Shown: piece after piece, positions 32,360 through 42,360 of the stretch
Layout of the letters: every line of letters starts with the position of its first letter
Numbering within the stretch: the first letter of the stretch is position 1
Assembly: GCA_046349435.1 (NCBI GenBank)
Contig: JAXMCI010000004.1
Span: forward strand, 1 to 64,000
Direction of reading: 5' to 3'
Origin: JAXMCI01 sp046349435
GTDB taxonomy: Bacteria; Pseudomonadota; Alphaproteobacteria; Dongiales; Dongiaceae
Length of the DNA: 64,000 nucleotides
Notes under the pieces: generated by a model
The model's database searches: none
The model's input: the letters and a program-made list of their open reading frames with translations, nothing else
Told to the model about the DNA's origin: nothing
Made by a program: the position numbers and the translations under genes

Positions 32360-35300
32360 ATGGAATGCCCCGGCTGCGGCGCCGCCCTGGCGGACGGCGC
32401 CCGATTCTGCGAAGTGCGGCCGGCCGGTCGGGCCGGCCTGCCCGGCCTGCGGCGCGGCCGTCGGGCCGGCGGCGCGCTTCTGCGGCCAGTGCGGCCGCCG
32501 GCTGGCGCCGGAGGCCGAGCCGCCGGCCGCCGAGCGCCGCCAGCTGACCGTGATGTTCTGCGACCTGGTCGGCTCGACCGCGCTCGCCGCGCGGCTCGAC
32601 CCCGAGGACCTGGGCGAGGTGATGGCGGCCTATCAGGGCTGCGTCGCCGCGGCGGTGGCGCCGTTCGGCGGCTTCGTCGCCAAGTACCTGGGCGACGGCG
32701 CGCTGGTCTATTTCGGCTATCCCCGCGCCGAGGAGGACGATGCCGAGCGGGCGGTGCGCGCCGGGCTGGCGCTCGCCGCCGCGGTACGCGGGCTGCGGCT
32801 GCCGGCGACGGAGGACGCGCTGCAGGCGCGCATCGGCATCGCCACCGGCCTGGTGGTGGTCGGCGACCTGATCCTGGCCGGCGAGGGGCCGGAGCGCGGC
32901 GTGGTCGGCGAGACGCCCAACCTCGCCGCCCGGCTGCAGGCCGCGGCCGCGCCGGACGGCGTGGTGATCGCCGACGCGACGCGCCGGCTGGTCGGCGGGC
33001 TGTTCGCCTGCCGCGACCTCGGCCCGCTCGCGGTCAAGGGCATCGCCGCGCCGGTGCGCGCCTGGCAGGTGCTGGGCGAGAGCGGCGTCGCCAGCCGCTT
33101 CGAGGCGCTGCATGCCGCCGCGCTGGCGCCGCTGGTCGGGCGCGCCGCCGAGCTCGAGCTGCTGCTGCGGCGCTGGGCCGAGGCGCGCCGCGGCGACGGC
33201 CGGCTGGTGCTGCTCGCGGCCGAGCCGGGGCTCGGCAAGTCGCGGCTGGTCGCCGCGCTGCAGGAGCGGCTGGGCGGCGCGCCGCACCGGCTGCTGCGCT
33301 ATTTCTGCTCGCCGCGCCACCGCGACAGCCCGCTGCAGCCGGTGATCGCCGAGCTCGAGCAGGCCGCCGGCTTCGCCGGCGGCGATGCGCCGGATGAGCG
33401 GCGGCGCAAGCTGGCCGCGCTGCTGCGCGAGCGAGAGGCGAGCGCGCCGGAGGCGGCGCTGATCGCCGAGCTCCTGTCGCTGCCCGTCGCCGGCGAGGGT
33501 GCCGCGCTCGACAAGGCGGCGCGGCGCCGGGCGCTGCTCGACGCGATTCTGGCGCAGGTCGAGCGGGCGGCTCGCGGCGCGCCGCTGCTGCTGGTGGTGG
33601 AGGATGCGCACTGGCTCGATCCCAGCACGCTGGAGCTGCTGCAGCGCCTCGTCGAGCGGCTGGCCGGGCTGCCGCTGCTGCTGCTGGTGACCTTCCGCCC
33701 GGAGTTCGCCGCCCCCTGGATCGGCCAGCCCCGGACCACCCTGATGACGCTGGCCCGGCTCGACCCGGCCGCGGCGGCCGACCTCGCCCGCCGCACCGCC
33801 GGCGCGCAGCCGCTCGCCGAGCGCGCCGTCGCGGCCATCGTCGCCCGCACCGACGGCGTGCCGCTCTTCGTCGAGGAGCTGACCAAGGCGATGCTCGAGA
33901 GCGGCGCCGGCGCGGCCGGCCCCGAAGCGCAGGCGGCAGTGCCGGCGACGCTGCAGGCCTCGCTGATGATGCGGCTCGACCGGCTGTCGCCGGCGGCCCG
34001 CGCCACCGCCCAGGGCTGCGCGCTGCTCGGCCGCGAGTTCTCCTGGGAGCTGGCCGCCGCGGTCTCGACGCTGCCCGAGGCGGCGCTGCGCACGGCGCTC
34101 GACGAGCTGGTCCGTTCCGGCCTGCTGCTGCCGGGCTTCGCCTTCAAGCACGCGCTGGTGCAGGACGCCGCCGCCGCCTCGCTGCTGCGCAAGCGCCGGC
34201 GCCAGCTGCATGCGCGCATCGCCGCGGCGCTGGCGCAGCGCTTCCCCGAGAGTGCGGCGAATGCGCCGGAGGTGATCGGGCAGCACCATGCCGAGGCGGG
34301 GGCGCCGGCGGCCGCGGGCGGATGCTTCCTCGCCGCCGGCTGGCGCGCCGCCGCCCGCTCCTCCAACGCCGAGGCGGTGGCGCATTTCGATCGCGTGCTG
34401 GCGCTGGCCGAGGCGCTGCCCACCGGAGCCGAGCGCGACCGGCTGGCGCTGGCGGCGCAATCCGGGATCGCCGCGGTGCGCATGGCCTCGCACGGCTACG
34501 GCGCGCGCCAGACGGTGGACGCCTTCGCCGCCGCGCGGGGCCTGGCGCAGCGCATCGGCGACCGCACGGCGCAGTTCAAGGCGCTGTTCGGCCTCTACAC
34601 CAACCACTACATCCGGGCCAGTCACCGCCGGGCGCTGCACGACACCGTGCAGGCGCTGCGGCTGGCCGAGGTCGAGGGCGACCCGGCGATGCGCTGCGTC
34701 GCGCACCGGGCGCACGCCGCAGTGCTCAACGCCTGCGGCCGCTTCGCCGAGGCCGGCGACCACGCCGCGCGGGCCTGGGCGCTCTATCGCCCGGACGAGC
34801 ATGCCCGCCTCGCCGCCGAGTACGGCCACGATCTCGGCGTCGCCGCGCTCGCCCACATCGCCATCGCCGCCTGGCACCGCGGCGAGCCGGCGGCGGCGGC
34901 GGTCGCGACGCGCCAGGCACTCGACCTCGCCGACGCGGTCGCCCATGCCAACAGCGCGGCCTACTGCCAGTTCTTCCCGGCCGGCCTGCTCGCCGCGGTC
35001 GCCCGCGACCTGCCGGGGCTGGCGCAGGCGGCGGAGCGGCTCGAGGCGCTCGGCGGCCAGCACGGGCTGGCGCAATGGTCGGCCCTCGGCCTGGCGCTGC
35101 GCGGCTGCCTCGCCGCCGGCCGCGGCGCGCCCGATGCGGTCGCGGCGATGCGGGGCGGGCTGGCCGCCTGCCGCGCCGTCGGCTTCGAGCTCTACCGGCC
35201 GCTGTTCCTCGGCTACCTCGCCGAGGCCTGGCGCGCCGCCGGCGAGCCGGACCAGGCCGCCGCGGCGCTGCGCCAGGCGCTGGGTCGCGTCGAGCGGACC

Positions 35301-35597
35301 GGCGGGCGGGCCGAGGAGCCCGAGCTCCGGCGGCTCGCCGGCGGCCTGGCGCTGGCCGCCGGAAGCGGCGACGGCGAGGCGCAGCTGCAGCAGGCGATGG
35401 CGCTCGCCGCCGGCCTGCCGGCGCCGCTGATCGCGCTGCGGGCGACCGCCGACCTGGCGCGGCACTGGCGCGCGCAGGGTCGCGTCGCCGAGGCCCGCGC
35501 GCTGCTGGCGGCCCGCCTCGAGGGTCTTGCCGGCGATGCGCCCGATCTCAGGGATGCGAGGGCGCTGCTGGCGGCGCTAGGATCGGACCCGCCATAG
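32360..35597 (+). CDS. Class III adenylate/guanylate cyclase with AAA ATPase and TPR region, frameshift in the zinc ribbon
   Basis: The ATG at 32360 reads MECPGCGAALADGARFC, the first half of a double zinc ribbon. From 32411 this frame degenerates, while the +1 frame continues KCGRPVGPACPACGAAVG, ARFCGQCGRRL and then the cyclase domain. The complete product would be about 1,079 residues. Cyclase metal Asp residues lie in FCDLVGST and YLGDGALVYFGYP; VVGETPNLAARLQ is the later conserved loop. An AAA_16 ATPase follows (Walker A AEPGLGKSRL, Walker B LLVVEDAHWLD), then about 450 residues of TPR-like helices. Such proteins are multidomain signalling regulators. No alternative start exists in the cyclase frame before GTGATG at about 32550, so either a base error or a real disabling shift is present. 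Confidence 0.85.
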
Positions 35598-35611
35598 GCC
35601 GGACCCCGACG

Positions 35612-36448
35612 ATGCACCCGCACGAGCTCTTTGCCGTCAACACCTACTCCTACACCCAGAGCCACGCCGTGGCCGACTGTCTCGACCGGCTCGCGGCGCG
35701 CGGCTACCGCCGCTTCGAGCTGATGATGTATCCCGGCCATCTCTGGCCACCCGACACCGATGCCGGGGCGCGGCGCGCGCTGGCCCGGCGGCTGGCCGCC
35801 GGCGGGCTGGCGGCGGTCAGCCTCAACATGCCCAATGTCGACCTCAACATCGCCGCGGCGGCGCCGGAGATGCGCGCCCACACGCTGCGGCTGCTCGAGG
35901 GGGTGATCGCGCTGGCGGGCGATCTCGGCGTCCCCGGCGTGGTGATCGGGCCGGGCAAGGCCAACCCGCTGTTCCCGGCGCCGGTGCCGGAGCTGACGCG
36001 GCACTTCCATGCCGCGCTCGACCGGCTGCTGCCGCGCGCCGCCGCCGCCGGCACGCGGCTGCTGGTCGAGAACATGCCGTTCGCCTTCCTGCCGCGCATC
36101 GAGGCGCTGCTCGCCGCCATCGACGCCCATGGCGGCGGCGCGGAGGTGGGCATCGTCTACGACGTCGCCAACGGCCACTTCGTCGGCGAGGACGTCGCCG
36201 CCGGGATCGCCGCGGTCGGCCGCCGCCTGGCGCTGGTGCATCTCTCCGACACCGGGCGGAGCGTCTACCGGCACGACGCGGTCGGGCTCGGCGACCTGCC
36301 CTTCGCCGCCATCCCGCCGGCGCTGGCGGCGGCCGGCTATGACGGGCCGCAGGTGCTGGAGATCATCGCCGCCCGCGATCCGGACGGCGCGATCGACGGC
36401 AGCGCGGCTGACCTGGCGGCGCTCGGCTGGGCGGCTCAGCGCCGGTAG
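35612..36448 (+). CDS. Sugar phosphate isomerase/epimerase (hydroxypyruvate isomerase-like TIM barrel)
   Basis: 278 residues beginning MHPHELFAVNTYSYTQ, 14 bases after the cyclase stop. AP-endonuclease-2-like xylose isomerase barrel: ELMMYPGHLWPP, VSLNMPNVDLNIA, GVPGVVIGPGK, LLVENMPFAFLP (metal Glu), IVYDVANGHFVGED (metal Asp) and LVHLSDTGRS (His). It should isomerise or epimerise a small sugar or hydroxy-acid with a divalent metal. Its last 13 bases overlap the 3' end of the convergent TPP-enzyme gene. Confidence 0.82.
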   Translation: MHPHELFAVNTYSYTQSHAVADCLDRLAARGYRRFELMMYPGHLWPPDTDAGARRALARRLAAGGLAAVSLNMPNVDLNIAAAAPEMRAHTLRLLEGVIALAGDLGVPGVVIGPGKANPLFPAPVPELTRHFHAALDRLLPRAAAAGTRLLVENMPFAFLPRIEALLAAIDAHGGGAEVGIVYDVANGHFVGEDVAAGIAAVGRRLALVHLSDTGRSVYRHDAVGLGDLPFAAIPPALAAAGYDGPQVLEIIAARDPDGAIDGSAADLAALGWAAQRR

Positions 36449-38214
36449 GGCGCGCCGAACACCGGCTCCTTGTGCGGCAGCGGCGGCAGCGCCCAGGTGC
36501 CGGTGGCCGGCGGCCGGACCTCGGCGTCGACATGGACGTCGATCAGCCAGGGCCGGCCCGAGGCGACCGCCTGCTCCAGCACCGGCGCGAAGTCGGCGGC
36601 GCGCGTCACCGTCGCGCCCTCGACGCCGCAGGCCCGCGCCCAGGCGGCGAAGTCGGGATTGTAGGGCGCCTGGTTGTCGCCGCGGTGGAAGCCGGTGCCG
36701 ATCTCGCGGCCGGCGAACAGGCCGTGCTGGATGTCGCGGATCGCCGACCAGGCGAAGTTGTTCCACACCACCCAGATCGCCGGGATGTCGTACTCGACCG
36801 CGGTGCAGAGCACGTGCGGCACCATCGAGAAGCCGCCGTCGCCGCAGATCGAGATGCAGGGGCGGTCGGGCGCGGCGAGCTTGGCGCCGAGGATGCCGCT
36901 CGGCCCGAAGCCCATGCCGGAGAAGCCCCAGGTGTTGAGCATGCTGCGCGGCCGCCGCGCCTTCCAGAACTGCATGAACCAGTTGTGATGCACGCCGGAA
37001 TCGAGCGAGATGATGGCGTCCTCGGGCAGCACCCTCTGGCAGTCGGCGACCACCCGCTCGGGCCTGAGCGGGCTGCCCTCGACGGCGAAGCCGGGGGCGA
37101 CGAAGGCCTCCCAGGCGGCGCGCCAGCCGGCGATCTCGGCATGCCAGGGGGCCAGCGGATCGCCGTCCGGCCCCGGCCGCCGGTCGAGCTCGGCCAGCAG
37201 CTGGCGCAGGAAGGTGCGGGCGTCGGCGAGAATGCCGATGTCGGGCGGGTAGTTGCGGCCGATCTCGGCGTGGTCGACGTCGACCTGCACCAGCTTGCAG
37301 GCCGGGAAGTTCCAGGAATAGCCCGGCATCCAGGAGCTCGCCGAGCGGTCGTCGAAGCGCGCCCCCAGCGCCAGCACGAGGTCGGCATGGCGGCCGGCCT
37401 GGTTGGCGGGATAGGCGCCGTTGCGGCCGATGAAGCCCAGCGACAGCGGGTCGGCCATGTCGAGGCAGCCCATGCCGTTGGGCGAGCTGATCACCGGCAG
37501 CCCCAGCCGGCGGGCCAGCGTTGCGAGCTCGGCCTCGGCCTCGGACAGCGCCACGCCGTGGCCGATGAACAGCACCGGCCGGCGGGCCGCCAGCAGCAGC
37601 CCGGCGACGGCGTGCACATCCTCCGCGTCGGCGCCGCTGCGCCGCAGGTGGAAGCCGCGCCAGGCGGGCTCCGGCTCGACCTCGCCCTCCTCCTGGAAGA
37701 CGTTGAACGGGATGTCGAGGTTGACCGGCCCGGGCCGGCCGCTGGTCATGGTGGTGACCGACTGGCGCAGCGCCAGCGGCAGCATGTCGACCCGGGTCGG
37801 CTGGAAGCTGCGCTTCACCACCGGCCGGATGACGTTGGGGAAGTCGGCCTGGTGGTGGCGGTTGATCTCCTGGAACGGGCCGCGGTTGAACTGCGAGGTC
37901 GGCACGTTGGCGGTGATCGCGAGGAAGGCCGATGAATCGGTCTGCGCCACCGCCAGCGCCATCACCAGGTTGGCGGAGCCCGGGCCGCACGAGGTCAGGG
38001 TCGCGACCGGCCGGTGGCTGACCCGGAAGAAGGCGTCGGCCATGTGGCCGGCGACCTGCTCGTGGCGCGGCGAGATCAGCCGGATGTCGTCGCGCGCGTC
38101 GTAGAGCGAATCGAGCAGCCCGACATTGCCGTGGCCGCAGATCCCGAAGATGTAGGGGATCTCCTCGGCCACCAGGTACTCGGTGATGATATCGGCCCCC
38201 TTCATGCGCGCCAT
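36436..38214 (-). CDS. Thiamine pyrophosphate enzyme, acetolactate synthase-like
   Basis: 592 residues with the three-domain ALS/BFD layout: N-terminal Pyr domain with activating Glu52 (SPRHEQVAGHMADAF), central domain near 200-330 (LLLAARRPVLFIGHGVALS), and PP domain with the TPP-Mg motif GDGGFSMV and WNNFAW. Presence of Glu52 rules against glyoxylate carboligase, which has Val there. Likely a decarboxylase or carboligase of a 2-oxo acid, or a sulfo-acid relative. It is transcribed after the TcuA-like gene with a 17-base gap, so the two are probably cotranscribed. Confidence 0.88.
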   Translation of the reverse strand: MARMKGADIITEYLVAEEIPYIFGICGHGNVGLLDSLYDARDDIRLISPRHEQVAGHMADAFFRVSHRPVATLTSCGPGSANLVMALAVAQTDSSAFLAITANVPTSQFNRGPFQEINRHHQADFPNVIRPVVKRSFQPTRVDMLPLALRQSVTTMTSGRPGPVNLDIPFNVFQEEGEVEPEPAWRGFHLRRSGADAEDVHAVAGLLLAARRPVLFIGHGVALSEAEAELATLARRLGLPVISSPNGMGCLDMADPLSLGFIGRNGAYPANQAGRHADLVLALGARFDDRSASSWMPGYSWNFPACKLVQVDVDHAEIGRNYPPDIGILADARTFLRQLLAELDRRPGPDGDPLAPWHAEIAGWRAAWEAFVAPGFAVEGSPLRPERVVADCQRVLPEDAIISLDSGVHHNWFMQFWKARRPRSMLNTWGFSGMGFGPSGILGAKLAAPDRPCISICGDGGFSMVPHVLCTAVEYDIPAIWVVWNNFAWSAIRDIQHGLFAGREIGTGFHRGDNQAPYNPDFAAWARACGVEGATVTRAADFAPVLEQAVASGRPWLIDVHVDAEVRPPATGTWALPPLPHKEPVFGAPYRR

Positions 38215-38231
38215 GGCGTGCCCCCCGTCGC

Positions 38232-39725
38232 TCAGCCCGCCGCGGCCGCGGCCGCCGCCGCGCTGCCGGCGGTGCGGCCGAACACCGCCCCCGACATCAG
38301 CCCGGTGCCGCCGGGATAGTTGAAGTAGAACAGGCCGCCGACCATCTCGCCGGCGGCGTAGAGCCCTGGGATCGGCGCGCCGTCGCCGTCGACCACCTGG
38401 GCGTCGGTGGTGACCCGCACGCCGCCGAAGGTGAAGGTGATGCCGCAGGTCACCGCATAGGCCTCGAAGGGCGGCTCGGCGATGGTGTTGGCCCAGTTGC
38501 TCTTGGGCACCGCCAGGCCGCGCGTGCCGCGCCCGTCCTTGACCGTCGGATCGAACGGCACCTCGGTCATGACCGCCGCGTTATAGGCGCGCAGCGTGGC
38601 GAGCGCCGCCGCCGCATCGACGTCCTCGAGCCGGCCGGCGAGCTCCTCCAGGCTGTCCGCCCGCACCCGCGTCGCCTGGCGGATGCGGTACTCGCCGCGC
38701 AGCAGGTGGGCGACCTTGGCGTCGAACACCTGCCAGGCGAACTGGCCGGGCTGGGCCAGGATGACCCGCCCGTACTTGGCGTAGGTGTAGTTGCGGAAGT
38801 CGGCGCCCTCGTCGACGAAGCGCTCGCCGCGCGCGTTCAGCATGATGCCGAAGGGATAGCTGTGCTTCTGGAACTGGTCGCCGACCTCGAGGTCGCCGAA
38901 GGGCGGCGCGTTGCGGTCCCAGCCGACCGCATGGCAGCCCGACCAGTTGCCCCACGGCATGGCGCCGACCTCGAGCGCCATGCGGATGCCGTCGCCGGTG
39001 TTGAAGCGGGTGCCGCGCACCTTGGCGAGGTCCCAGCCCGGCCCGAGATAGCGGGTGCGCCACTCGGCGTTGGATTCGAAGCCGCCGGCCGCCAGCACCA
39101 CGGCGCGGCCGGCGACGGTGCGGGTGCGGCCGCCCTGGCGGACCCGCACGCCGCGGATCGTGCCGTCGTCGTCGGTGGCGAGCGCCAGCGCCCGGGCGCC
39201 GTACTCGATGCGCACGCCGGCCGCGCGGGTCAGTGTGGTCAGGGCGTCGACCAGTCCGGGGCCGCCGCCTGCCGCCTCGATGGTGAGGCCGCCCCAGAAG
39301 CGGAAGCGGCCGCCGACCTTGAAGGCCTGGCGGCCGTAGATCGGCACGAAGCGCAGGCCCTTCTGGCGCAGCCAGAGGAGGGTCGGGCGCGAGCGCCGCA
39401 CCAGCATCTCGACGAGGTCGGGGTCGGTGCGGTTCTCGGTGACCCGCGCCATGTCGTCGAAGAAGGCGTCCTCGGTGTAGCTGCCGAAGTCGGTCTCGGC
39501 GATCTCGGCCTCGCTGAGGTCGGGCATCAGGCGGCGCAGATCCTCGACGCCGTCATAGGCGACGCGAATGGCGCCCGCCGTGAAGCGGCTGTTGCCGCCG
39601 CGCTCGTCCTCCGGCGCGCGCTCCAGCACCAGCACGCCGGCACCGCGCTCGGCCGCCGCCAGCGCCGCGCAGAGCGCGGCGTTGCCCGCGCCGACGACGA
39701 TCACGTCCGCGCTCTCCGGCATCAT
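38232..39725 (-). CDS. tcuA: FAD-dependent tricarballylate dehydrogenase-like protein (TcuA family)
   Basis: 497 residues. An N-terminal Rossmann FAD motif (DVIVVGAGNAALCAALAAAERGAGVLVLE) is followed by the fumarate reductase/succinate dehydrogenase flavoprotein fold, the TcuA-typical CGITFTFGGV and the terminal PIPGLYAAGEMVGGLFYFNYPGGTGLMSGAVFG. TcuA oxidises tricarballylate to cis-aconitate in Salmonella, where TcuB reoxidises it. No tcuB or tcuC is adjacent here; a TPP enzyme follows instead. The family name is sound, but the substrate may be a different polycarboxylate or hydroxy-acid. Confidence 0.85.
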   Translation of the reverse strand: MMPESADVIVVGAGNAALCAALAAAERGAGVLVLERAPEDERGGNSRFTAGAIRVAYDGVEDLRRLMPDLSEAEIAETDFGSYTEDAFFDDMARVTENRTDPDLVEMLVRRSRPTLLWLRQKGLRFVPIYGRQAFKVGGRFRFWGGLTIEAAGGGPGLVDALTTLTRAAGVRIEYGARALALATDDDGTIRGVRVRQGGRTRTVAGRAVVLAAGGFESNAEWRTRYLGPGWDLAKVRGTRFNTGDGIRMALEVGAMPWGNWSGCHAVGWDRNAPPFGDLEVGDQFQKHSYPFGIMLNARGERFVDEGADFRNYTYAKYGRVILAQPGQFAWQVFDAKVAHLLRGEYRIRQATRVRADSLEELAGRLEDVDAAAALATLRAYNAAVMTEVPFDPTVKDGRGTRGLAVPKSNWANTIAEPPFEAYAVTCGITFTFGGVRVTTDAQVVDGDGAPIPGLYAAGEMVGGLFYFNYPGGTGLMSGAVFGRTAGSAAAAAAAAG

Positions 39726-39856
39726 CCTCGGCGCATCCCTTCCCGCACCCCGCCGGCACCCGCCGGCCGGCCCTTGAACGGCGGCCGACTCTAGGGTCTG
39801 GTATCGCGCAGGGTCAACGAAGCTCGAGGGGCCGCTCGAGGGAAGGGGAGGGTCCG

Positions 39857-40273
39857 ATGGCCGGCATGGTGCGCCACGTCAATGAATGGGAGTGGCTCGA
39901 TCTCGCCAAGCATCACGGGGGAGCGCTGACCAAGCTGCTGGTCACGCGCGAGAATGCCGGCGCGAGGAATCTCGACTTCTTCCTCTCGAGCTACGCGCCC
40001 AAGGCCTTCGCCGCGCTGCACAGTCACGAGGTCTCCGAGGAGATCTTCTACTTCCTCGAGGGCGAGGGGCTGTTCATCCTGGACGGCGAGCGCTTCACCG
40101 TGAAGGCGGGGTCGGTGGTGTTCGTGCCGCCGAAGACCGAGCACGGCATCTTCAACACCGGCTTCGGCAACCTCGTCTTCGTGGTCACCGCCTCGCCGCC
40201 GGAGCCGCTCTGGCATGCCGAGAACGAGCAGCATTTCGCGCCGCCGGGACCCAATGTGAAGGGCGCCGGCTGA
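39857..40273 (+). CDS. Cupin-domain protein
   Basis: 138 residues after the ribosome site GGGGAGGG. A well-kept single cupin: FAALHSHEVSEEIFYFLEGEGLFILDGE (metal His, His and Glu) and VFVPPKTEHGIFNTG (third His). It is likely a small metal-dependent dioxygenase, isomerase or binding protein. It is divergent from the TcuA-like gene across 131 bases, so a shared regulatory region is plausible. The next gene, a cytochrome, is 105 bases downstream. Confidence 0.83.
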   Translation: MAGMVRHVNEWEWLDLAKHHGGALTKLLVTRENAGARNLDFFLSSYAPKAFAALHSHEVSEEIFYFLEGEGLFILDGERFTVKAGSVVFVPPKTEHGIFNTGFGNLVFVVTASPPEPLWHAENEQHFAPPGPNVKGAG

Positions 40274-40378
40274 GCCGCCGCTGCGAACGGCGCCGGCCGC
40301 GTAGGTTCCGCGGGGGCAGCACCGTTCCATGACGGCGCCGGGACGCGGCGCGTTGCGATTGCGAATGGAGCTCGAGCG

Positions 40379-41137
40379 ATGAAGAACCACCCCGCTGCCG
40401 CGACGCCGGTGTGGGACCTGCCGACCCGGATCTTCCACTGGTCGCTGGTCGTGCTGGTCGGCCTCAACCTGTTCCTGGTCGAGCCGCGCGGCGGCACGGC
40501 GACCGTGATCCACATGGTGGCGGGGTACCTGATCGCCGGCCTGCTGCTGTTCCGCCTGGCCTGGGGCGTGATCGGCAGCCCGCGCTCGCGCTTCGCCGAC
40601 TTCGTGCGCGGCTGGCCGGCGGTGCGCGACTATCTCGGGCGGCTGCGGCGCCTCTCGCCGCCGCACAGCGTCGGCCACAACCCGCTCGGCGGCTGGATGA
40701 TCGTCATTCTCCTGGCGGCGCTCGTCGTCATGGTGGCGACCGGGCTGACGGGCAGCGGCCGTGCCGCCATGGGGCCGCTGGCGCCGCTGCTGCCGGTCGG
40801 CGTCACCGCCACCATGGGCGAGCTGCACGAGCTGGTCGGCAACCTGCTGATCGGCCTCATCGCCATCCACATCCTCGGGGTGATCGCCGAGTGGCTGATG
40901 ACCGGCCAGAAGCTGGTCTCGGCGATGGTGCATGGCCGCAAGCATCTCAGCCACGAGCTGGCGGCGCTCGAGCGGCCGCTGGCGCACCTGGCCCGCGCCG
41001 TCCTCGTCGGCATCGTCGCGCTCGCCTTCGTGCTCTGGCTGGTGGCGACCAGCGACTTCGGCGCCAATCGCCGCACGCTGGCCGAGAGCCAGGGCGTCAC
41101 GCTGCCGCCGCCGCCGTCCCAGATGCAGCAGCAATAG
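40379..41137 (+). CDS. Cytochrome b561-type membrane protein
   Basis: 252 residues with four to five membrane helices. The N-terminal VWDLPTRIFHWSLVVLVGLNLFLV is the standard opening of the bacterial b561/Ni-Fe-hydrogenase cytochrome family; haem-ligand His residues fit FHWS, IHMVAG, LHELVG and IHILGV. It ends with a periplasmic or cytoplasmic tail (MQQQ). Such proteins shuttle electrons between quinone and a partner. The next gene, an ammonia-lyase, starts 11 bases later, which suggests cotranscription although no functional link is obvious. Confidence 0.86.
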   Translation: MKNHPAAATPVWDLPTRIFHWSLVVLVGLNLFLVEPRGGTATVIHMVAGYLIAGLLLFRLAWGVIGSPRSRFADFVRGWPAVRDYLGRLRRLSPPHSVGHNPLGGWMIVILLAALVVMVATGLTGSGRAAMGPLAPLLPVGVTATMGELHELVGNLLIGLIAIHILGVIAEWLMTGQKLVSAMVHGRKHLSHELAALERPLAHLARAVLVGIVALAFVLWLVATSDFGANRRTLAESQGVTLPPPPSQMQQQ

Positions 41138-41148
41138 GACGAATCCCC

Positions 41149-42351
41149 ATGCAGAGCCCTGCCGCCGCGGCGCTGGCCGCGATCGCCGACCCGGCGCCGA
41201 CGATCCTCGCCAATCCCGGCTGGCGCCCGGGACGGGTCGGCGCGCTGGCCGAGCGCTACCGCGCCGAGGCCGACCGCATCGCCGCCGTGCTCGAGGCGGT
41301 GCCCGGCTATGCGCCGACGCCGTGCCACGACCTGCCGAAGCTCGCCGCCGCGCTCGGCTGCCGCACGCTGCGCCTCAAGGAGGAGGGGCCGCGCTTCGGG
41401 CTCGGCAGCTTCAAGTCGGTGGGCGCCGCCTATGCGATGATCCGCCAGCTCGAGCGCATGCTGGGCGAGGCGATCGACCCGCACAAGGCGTTCCGCGGCG
41501 GCTATCGCGACAGGGTGAAGGACCTCGTCTTCGCCACCGCGACCTCGGGCAATCACGGCCGCGGGCTGGCCTGGGCGACCCAGCTGGTCGGGGCGCGCTG
41601 CGTCATCTTCGCGCCCACCGAGTGCTCGGCGGGCCGCATCGCGGAGATGGAGAAGCGCGGCGCCGAGGTGGTGTGCACGGGCGTCAACTACGACCCCGCG
41701 ATGCGGCGCTGCCGCGAGGCCTGCGAGCGCAACGGCTGGACGGTGTTCGCCGACACCTCCTGGGCGGGCTACGAGGAGATCCCGACCGACATCATGCTGG
41801 GCTACGGCCAGATCGTGCGCGAGATGGCCACGCAGATCGCCGACTGGTCGGCGATCACCCACTTCGTCATCCAGGGCGGCGTCGGCGCATTCGCCGGCGG
41901 CCTGATCGCCGGGCTGGGCGCGGTCGACCCCGAGGCGCGCATCACCGTGGTGGTGGTCGAGCCGCGCGACATCGCGGCACTGCAGGAGAGCGCGCGCCGC
42001 GGCGAGCCGGCCGCCGTGCGCATCGAGACGATGAGCCTGATGACCGGCATCAGCAACGCCGAGATCAGCCTGTCCGCCTGGCCCACCATCCGCGAGCGCG
42101 TGCGCTTCTTCGTCGGGCTGCGCGACGCGGGCGTGGCGCCCTGCATGCGCTTCCTCGCCTCGGGCGGCCTCGACGGCGTGCCGATCGAGCTCGGCGAGAC
42201 CGGCACCGCCGGCCTCGCCGCGCTGGTCTCCTGCATGACCCCCGAGGGCCGCCGCGCCATCGCCGCGGAAGGCCCGGTCGGCGCGCTGGTGCTGGGCTGC
42301 GAAGGCGTCACCGACCGCGCCATCTTCGAGCGCCTGGTCGCGCAGGGCTGA
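41149..42351 (+). CDS. dpaL: Diaminopropionate ammonia-lyase
   Basis: 400 residues from the ATG at 41149. Fold type II PLP enzyme with Lys89 in GLGSFKSVGAAYA, the phosphate-binding SGNHGRG loop, TPTECSAGRIAEM-like AMPTECS substitute (FAPTECSAGR), VQGGVGAFAGGL-type glycine loop and SAEISLSAW-like ISNAEISLSAW. Length and order match DpaL, which converts 2,3-diaminopropionate to pyruvate and two ammonia. The distinctive YDPAMRRCREACERNGWTVF and TDIMLGYGQI regions support it over threonine dehydratase. Ends before a hairpin terminator shared with the convergent SDR gene. Confidence 0.88.
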   Translation: MQSPAAAALAAIADPAPTILANPGWRPGRVGALAERYRAEADRIAAVLEAVPGYAPTPCHDLPKLAAALGCRTLRLKEEGPRFGLGSFKSVGAAYAMIRQLERMLGEAIDPHKAFRGGYRDRVKDLVFATATSGNHGRGLAWATQLVGARCVIFAPTECSAGRIAEMEKRGAEVVCTGVNYDPAMRRCREACERNGWTVFADTSWAGYEEIPTDIMLGYGQIVREMATQIADWSAITHFVIQGGVGAFAGGLIAGLGAVDPEARITVVVVEPRDIAALQESARRGEPAAVRIETMSLMTGISNAEISLSAWPTIRERVRFFVGLRDAGVAPCMRFLASGGLDGVPIELGETGTAGLAALVSCMTPEGRRAIAAEGPVGALVLGCEGVTDRAIFERLVAQG

Positions 42352-42360
42352 AATCTCGGC

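Noticed and set aside
32405..32415. Programmed +1 ribosomal frameshift in the cyclase gene
   Set aside because: The join (TTC TGC G AAG) has no known slippery codon, stop codon or downstream element supporting it. A base error or mutation is simpler.
32298..35465. A minus-strand open frame of 1,055 codons opposite the cyclase gene
   Set aside because: It is an antisense shadow rich in Arg, Gln and Gly, while the plus strand has clear cyclase, ATPase and TPR motifs.
36436..38214. Glyoxylate carboligase, given the hydroxypyruvate-isomerase-like gene next to it
   Set aside because: Glu52 is present where glyoxylate carboligase has Val, and the isomerase-like gene is convergent, not in the same operon.
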